Part shown: positions 60,277 through 64,000 of the stretch, one piece after another
Layout: each line of letters begins with the position of its first letter
Numbering within the stretch: the first letter of the stretch is position 1
From: Larix kaempferi
Taxonomy: Eukaryota > Streptophyta > Pinopsida > Pinales > Pinaceae
Length of the DNA stretch: 64,000 bases
Direction: 5' to 3'
Assembly: GCA_027924585.1 (NCBI GenBank)
Contig: BSBM01000151.1
Coordinates: 7,101,501-7,165,500 of the forward strand
The notes under the pieces: model-generated
Told to the model about the DNA's origin: nothing
Database searches by the model: none
What the model saw: the letters and a program-made list of their open reading frames with translations, nothing else
Position numbers and translations under genes: made by a program

Positions 60277-61550
60277 CTACTACATGGTGGCGATGTTTAA
60301 GAGGTTTTTTAACACAAAACTACTATTGTGTCTTAAAATTTTATTTTACATGTTTTGAGAATGTTTAAGACAATTTTTTTAAGACTTGGCATTTCCTCTC
60401 AAATATCTATTTTCTATGGCTTTTTTTTTTAGTACTATTTTCTTACGTGGAAAGTGATTTTATGATTTTATGAGGGAGGGAAGCAAAAAATGGTTTTGCA
60501 TGAAGCTTTGGAAAATTAAGCATCTTAGGTTGTTCTCTTCTTCGAGGTAAATCTCTATGCATTCTTTTTCACGTTTTGCATTTCCGGTGAATAGTAAAAA
60601 TGTTCTGAGAAGCAATTTTAGATACATAAGATAGGGGTTTATGGGGTTTGGTACAGATATGGTTCATTCACTCTATTTGGGGCAATTTTGAAAACTAGAA
60701 TTCTTCTCGAGCTTGATGTCCGTTAATTAAATGACGATTATTAAACTCTTCATCATGTCGATCATTAAACTATGTGCAGGATTCGCTCTGGCAGATATGA
60801 GGAGATCACGAATATCTTTATTTCTTTTTCTTTCTTTTTTATTTAAATCTTGAAACTAGGAATTTTTCCAAGACATCCTACTCAATCGAACTCGAAGGAT
60901 AGAGGTAGGGCTTATAGAAGGGATGTGTACTAATGTGCTTGGTTTGGTGCTAGAACGAGTTGTTCTCGTTGATGTATAAATGGCATCCGTGTATTCAATA
61001 ATGTTATTAGCGGGAAAGTCCCCAGACACAGAATAGAAGCCCGCAACACTCTTACCATTTTGAAATTTTAATAAACATACTCCCCATTTTGATAACTGTA
61101 ACCTGCTGGTATGAAGCTTTTAGAGCCTACATTTCAGGACAAATGAAAGGCAAGGGAACCAACGAGGAATTTACAATAAATTTTATCTTGTCTAGGCATA
61201 AATTATGTTCCAGGTGCCAATCTTGATACTGAAGGGCTAGGTTCAGCCACTGCTCCTGGTCCCGAATAAACAACTAATGTAGAAAAACCAGTCGATATCT
61301 ATTGAAAAGATGGTTATTATCTTCTTGGAGACGGCTTGGATGCATTTGCTTGGAGATTCCGACGGAACATTTGCAGAGATGACGAACGAGTTCAAATAAA
61401 AGCTAGTGAGTGGTGGCGATTTTATCTCATTTTAATAAGCATTGTTACTCTTCCAAATGGTTATGTTGATGCATACAAGTTATAACTAACCCGTTTTGAT
61501 ATGATTATGAGCTGAGCAGGCTTAGGCCCTTCAGACATAATATGGAGTGA

Positions 61551-61692
61551 ACAAGCCTTCCAAACGCCACGCTGACAAATGGATGAGTGAACAATGGTGA
61601 AGGAAGCTGGAAAGTAATGGGAAACAACGTATTTTCCATACTGGAACTGATATTACATTCAGTATTCGAAGGACTCACCATCGGCATTGCAG
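61551..61692 (+). pseudogene. ZIP-like exon relic with a private stop, unit 5
   Basis: A G to T change makes GGA into TGA just upstream of the HSVFEG segment (near 61585), so the relic frame is interrupted here only. This fits a sequence under no constraint. Confidence 0.45.
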
Positions 61693-64000
61693 GTAGGTCA
61701 TTTCTCCTTAAATTTGATTGTACTTTCCCACTTCGAAGTTTCTTTTTTCCTATTTTAGATTCAGGTTCAATGTTCGAAAAACGAGTGTTCATATTTTCTT
61801 GAGAAAAGTTGTCTTCCGAGATTAAAAATGTTAAACATTTTCTCTGGAAAAGCTGTGTTTTTGGATATTAGTTCAACTAGTTACTGTAACCTTTTCCATA
61901 ATAATGTTATTCAGGTACTGTGATGCCAGAAATATTTTTCCAACATTCCAAGAACATTTTTCGGTCCTTGGACAATTTCCTTTTCAAGTTACAATTCTAT
62001 TAAAAATTAAAATTAAAGAGAGACAGAGTTTGCGGTTGAGGATGGTCAAAATGGAACTCCCTACCAGTCACTCCTCCCAAGTTTGGAGACTACTTTCCCG
62101 ATTGAGTAGCTAATGATAAAACACTAAAACAAGTTTACATTGGGTATTCCATGCTGCATTCAACTATTGTTGAAAAGTCGGACCGTGAGAACCAATTTCA
62201 CCATATTTGTTGCTCCAATTAAGTAATGTTTGTAAGAATTCATTAGGTTTTGTGTCACTATATATGATGCTTCAGTATGCTCGTAAAAATTAATTGGGGT
62301 TGCTTCGCGTGTGCTAATGGATATCCATATATTGGATCCCTCTGTGTATTAGTGGTAGGCCTGCTCTACGAACAAAACTATCTTCCCATATTAGTTGGCT
62401 CCGACATATTTTGAAGACCTGCTATTCATGTGTAATTTGATATGCCTAATACACCCCATCATACCAAACCATTGGTTAAGGTCGTGTGCTATGATACCTT
62501 GTTAAAAAATGGATATGTTAGGAACAAACTTGGAACCTTCTCTGGCCACTGGTCTCCAACATATTGTGGAACAGGACGTTGTGAACCACACTTCACTTCA
62601 ATGTCAAGTTTTTACCAGTATTCTGCACTTTCGAATGATATGTCGTCGCATTTCAAAGATCTAAATTTTATAAATTAGGAAATCTAAGTTTATAGAAAAT
62701 ATGGTCAAATCTGATGGTTGATAAATTAGGTGACTATCATATCATAGCGCTTATTTTGTTTCTTGGAATCGAGTGATATAATCTGTTTTGTTAAATGTTG
62801 AAACGAATAATTGTTTTACAGAGCTAAGAAGACCAATACTTTTTACTTTGAATGATAAGACTGTTGCAGCTGACGATTAAGTAGCCACCAGATTACAAAC
62901 AGGTGAAGGCATTGGAGAGAAAAGCAACTTGCCATCAGTTTGGATATGCTTATTATAAGCACGAAATGAGAGTAATCTTAAGTTGTTGTTACTGAGCATA
63001 AATGATTTGATGGTTTGTAGTATACATATCAGTTTGATGCACTTTAAATTTTAAAGTAAATTAAGTAGTTTGTCATATCAATTAAGTAGTTTTTCATTTT
63101 TTGAAGTTTGATAAACCAAAATTAATTTGAATGAATATTAATTATCATCATTCTCATTATCATAATTTGAAACCATTTGATTATGGTTGAAAAATAAACA
63201 GCACTTTACATTTTATAATTTGAATTAATTTGTTTTGTTACTTATCATTTGCTAACCAAAATCTACATATATGGATTGATCTTTACTATTACAGTTCTGG
63301 TCTCGTTTTATTTTTAGAGTAAGAAAAGAATATTCGCCCATCCCTTCTTGAGGGCTTGAGGGCTTGTTTCCTTAAATAAGAGAATTTTTATTTACTGCTC
63401 ACCGAAGGTTTGTTTCCCTGAATAGATGGATTGAACAAGTTTGGATTTTTGTCTTTCCTAAACCATTGGAGTCTATGATTGAGGGGGAGCAGACTTGGAC
63501 TCAAGCTACACACTTGGGGTGGCCTAGTAGAAACCAGGTTAACAAAGTGGGAAGCACGTGGGTTCTTTTGTTTTTTCTGCTCCTCCTCACATTACACCAC
63601 TGCATTTCCTCATTTTTTATTTCGATTTTTATTGGGTACTGTCTTTCTTAGAGTTTCAGACTCTCTCCAACACATGGAGGGGGGGGGGATTCTATTATGT
63701 CCTTGTGAATGGATCAACCATATTTTTTCGTGTGTTGATGGAGACCTGTCTATCTCTGGAAGCATGGAGACTCTGCACTTCTTCCCAGCGGGATAATTGG
63801 TTGTCTTCTGTTGGGCATCAACTCTTTCCTCGTTCGGGTAGTCTTGATGGTTTGGATGGTGGGAGATTCGGACATGTGAGCTCACCCGGAAAGCTACCCT
63901 CTACACCTATCTCGAATAATAAGGCTGCGAGGGTTTGGAGAAACCCTAAATCACAGGGGAGCTACGGGCCTCTCAATTCTAACTCAAACAGCCTATGAAC

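Larger units (their letters stand above)
53586..64000. repeat. Tandem megasatellite unit 5 (partial, cut by window end)
   Basis: Fifth unit, 10415 bases visible. It is a mosaic: A-type just after the U-box-like gene (CGTCTT near 59302), B-type near 60056 (ATCTCGTT), A-type again near 62616 (CAGTATT), then B-type from about 62800 to the end. It has lost the ATG of the upstream ORF at 56746. It also has an extra G near 55273 that shifts the LINE zinc-binding domain frame. Confidence 0.97.

Noticed and set aside
1-64000. CRISPR array, prokaryotic genome or plasmid concatemer
   Set aside because: The repeats are 13.4 kb, with plant LINE domains and no ribosome-binding sites or operons; nothing fits a prokaryote.
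1-64000. Assembly artefact repeating one unit
   Set aside because: Units carry private substitutions, indels and a patterned A/B alternation, which simple duplication in assembly would not produce. Exact copy number remains unverified.
1-64000. tRNA, rRNA or snoRNA genes
   Set aside because: No cloverleaf with A and B boxes and no rRNA-like conserved stretch was seen by eye; a covariance-model search would be needed to exclude small RNAs.

Overview
The window is plant nuclear DNA, most likely from an angiosperm. The evidence is a decayed L1-type LINE with the plant domain order (endonuclease, reverse transcriptase, plant-type zinc-binding reverse transcriptase domain, plant-type RNase H), an exon relic resembling plant ZIP metal transporters, and an AAACCCTAA telo-box-like motif. 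I cannot name the species.

The whole window is one head-to-tail tandem array with a period of about 13.4 kb: four full units and a fifth that is about 78% complete. Successive periods are 13397, 13394, 13397 and 13397 bases, using the phase set by the window start. No array edge or single-copy flank is visible. The units look more than 99% identical by eye. Each has private substitutions and small indels, so they are not pasted copies of one sequence.

Layout of one unit, in unit 1 coordinates: the 3' half of the LINE (1-2537); a 113-base hairpin with MITE features (2853-2965); a short 5' region with an upstream ORF; an intact intronless gene for a 505-residue protein with an N-terminal U-box-like domain (3267-4784); a broken in-frame C-terminal remnant (4785-5007); a diverged tandem duplication in AT-rich DNA (5113-5645); a second, rearranged LINE scrap (6294-6690); an exon relic like a ZIP transporter (7966-8107); long stretches with no recognisable gene (8108-10619); a possible minus-strand LTR fragment ending at 11522; and the 5' half of the LINE (11523 onward), which runs into the next unit.

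The only convincing intact gene is the U-box-like gene. It is open in all five copies, and the protein is identical in four of them (copy 4 has two substitutions). By family knowledge it would be an E3 or E4 ubiquitin ligase-like protein. Everything else is mobile-element debris or pseudogene. The arrangement is comparable to gene-bearing megasatellites such as human RS447 (USP17) and D4Z4 (DUX4), but here with a plant ubiquitin-ligase-like gene. Marker sites alternate A-B-A-B along units 1-4, and unit 5 is a mosaic, which suggests a two-unit higher-order structure shaped by unequal exchange or gene conversion.
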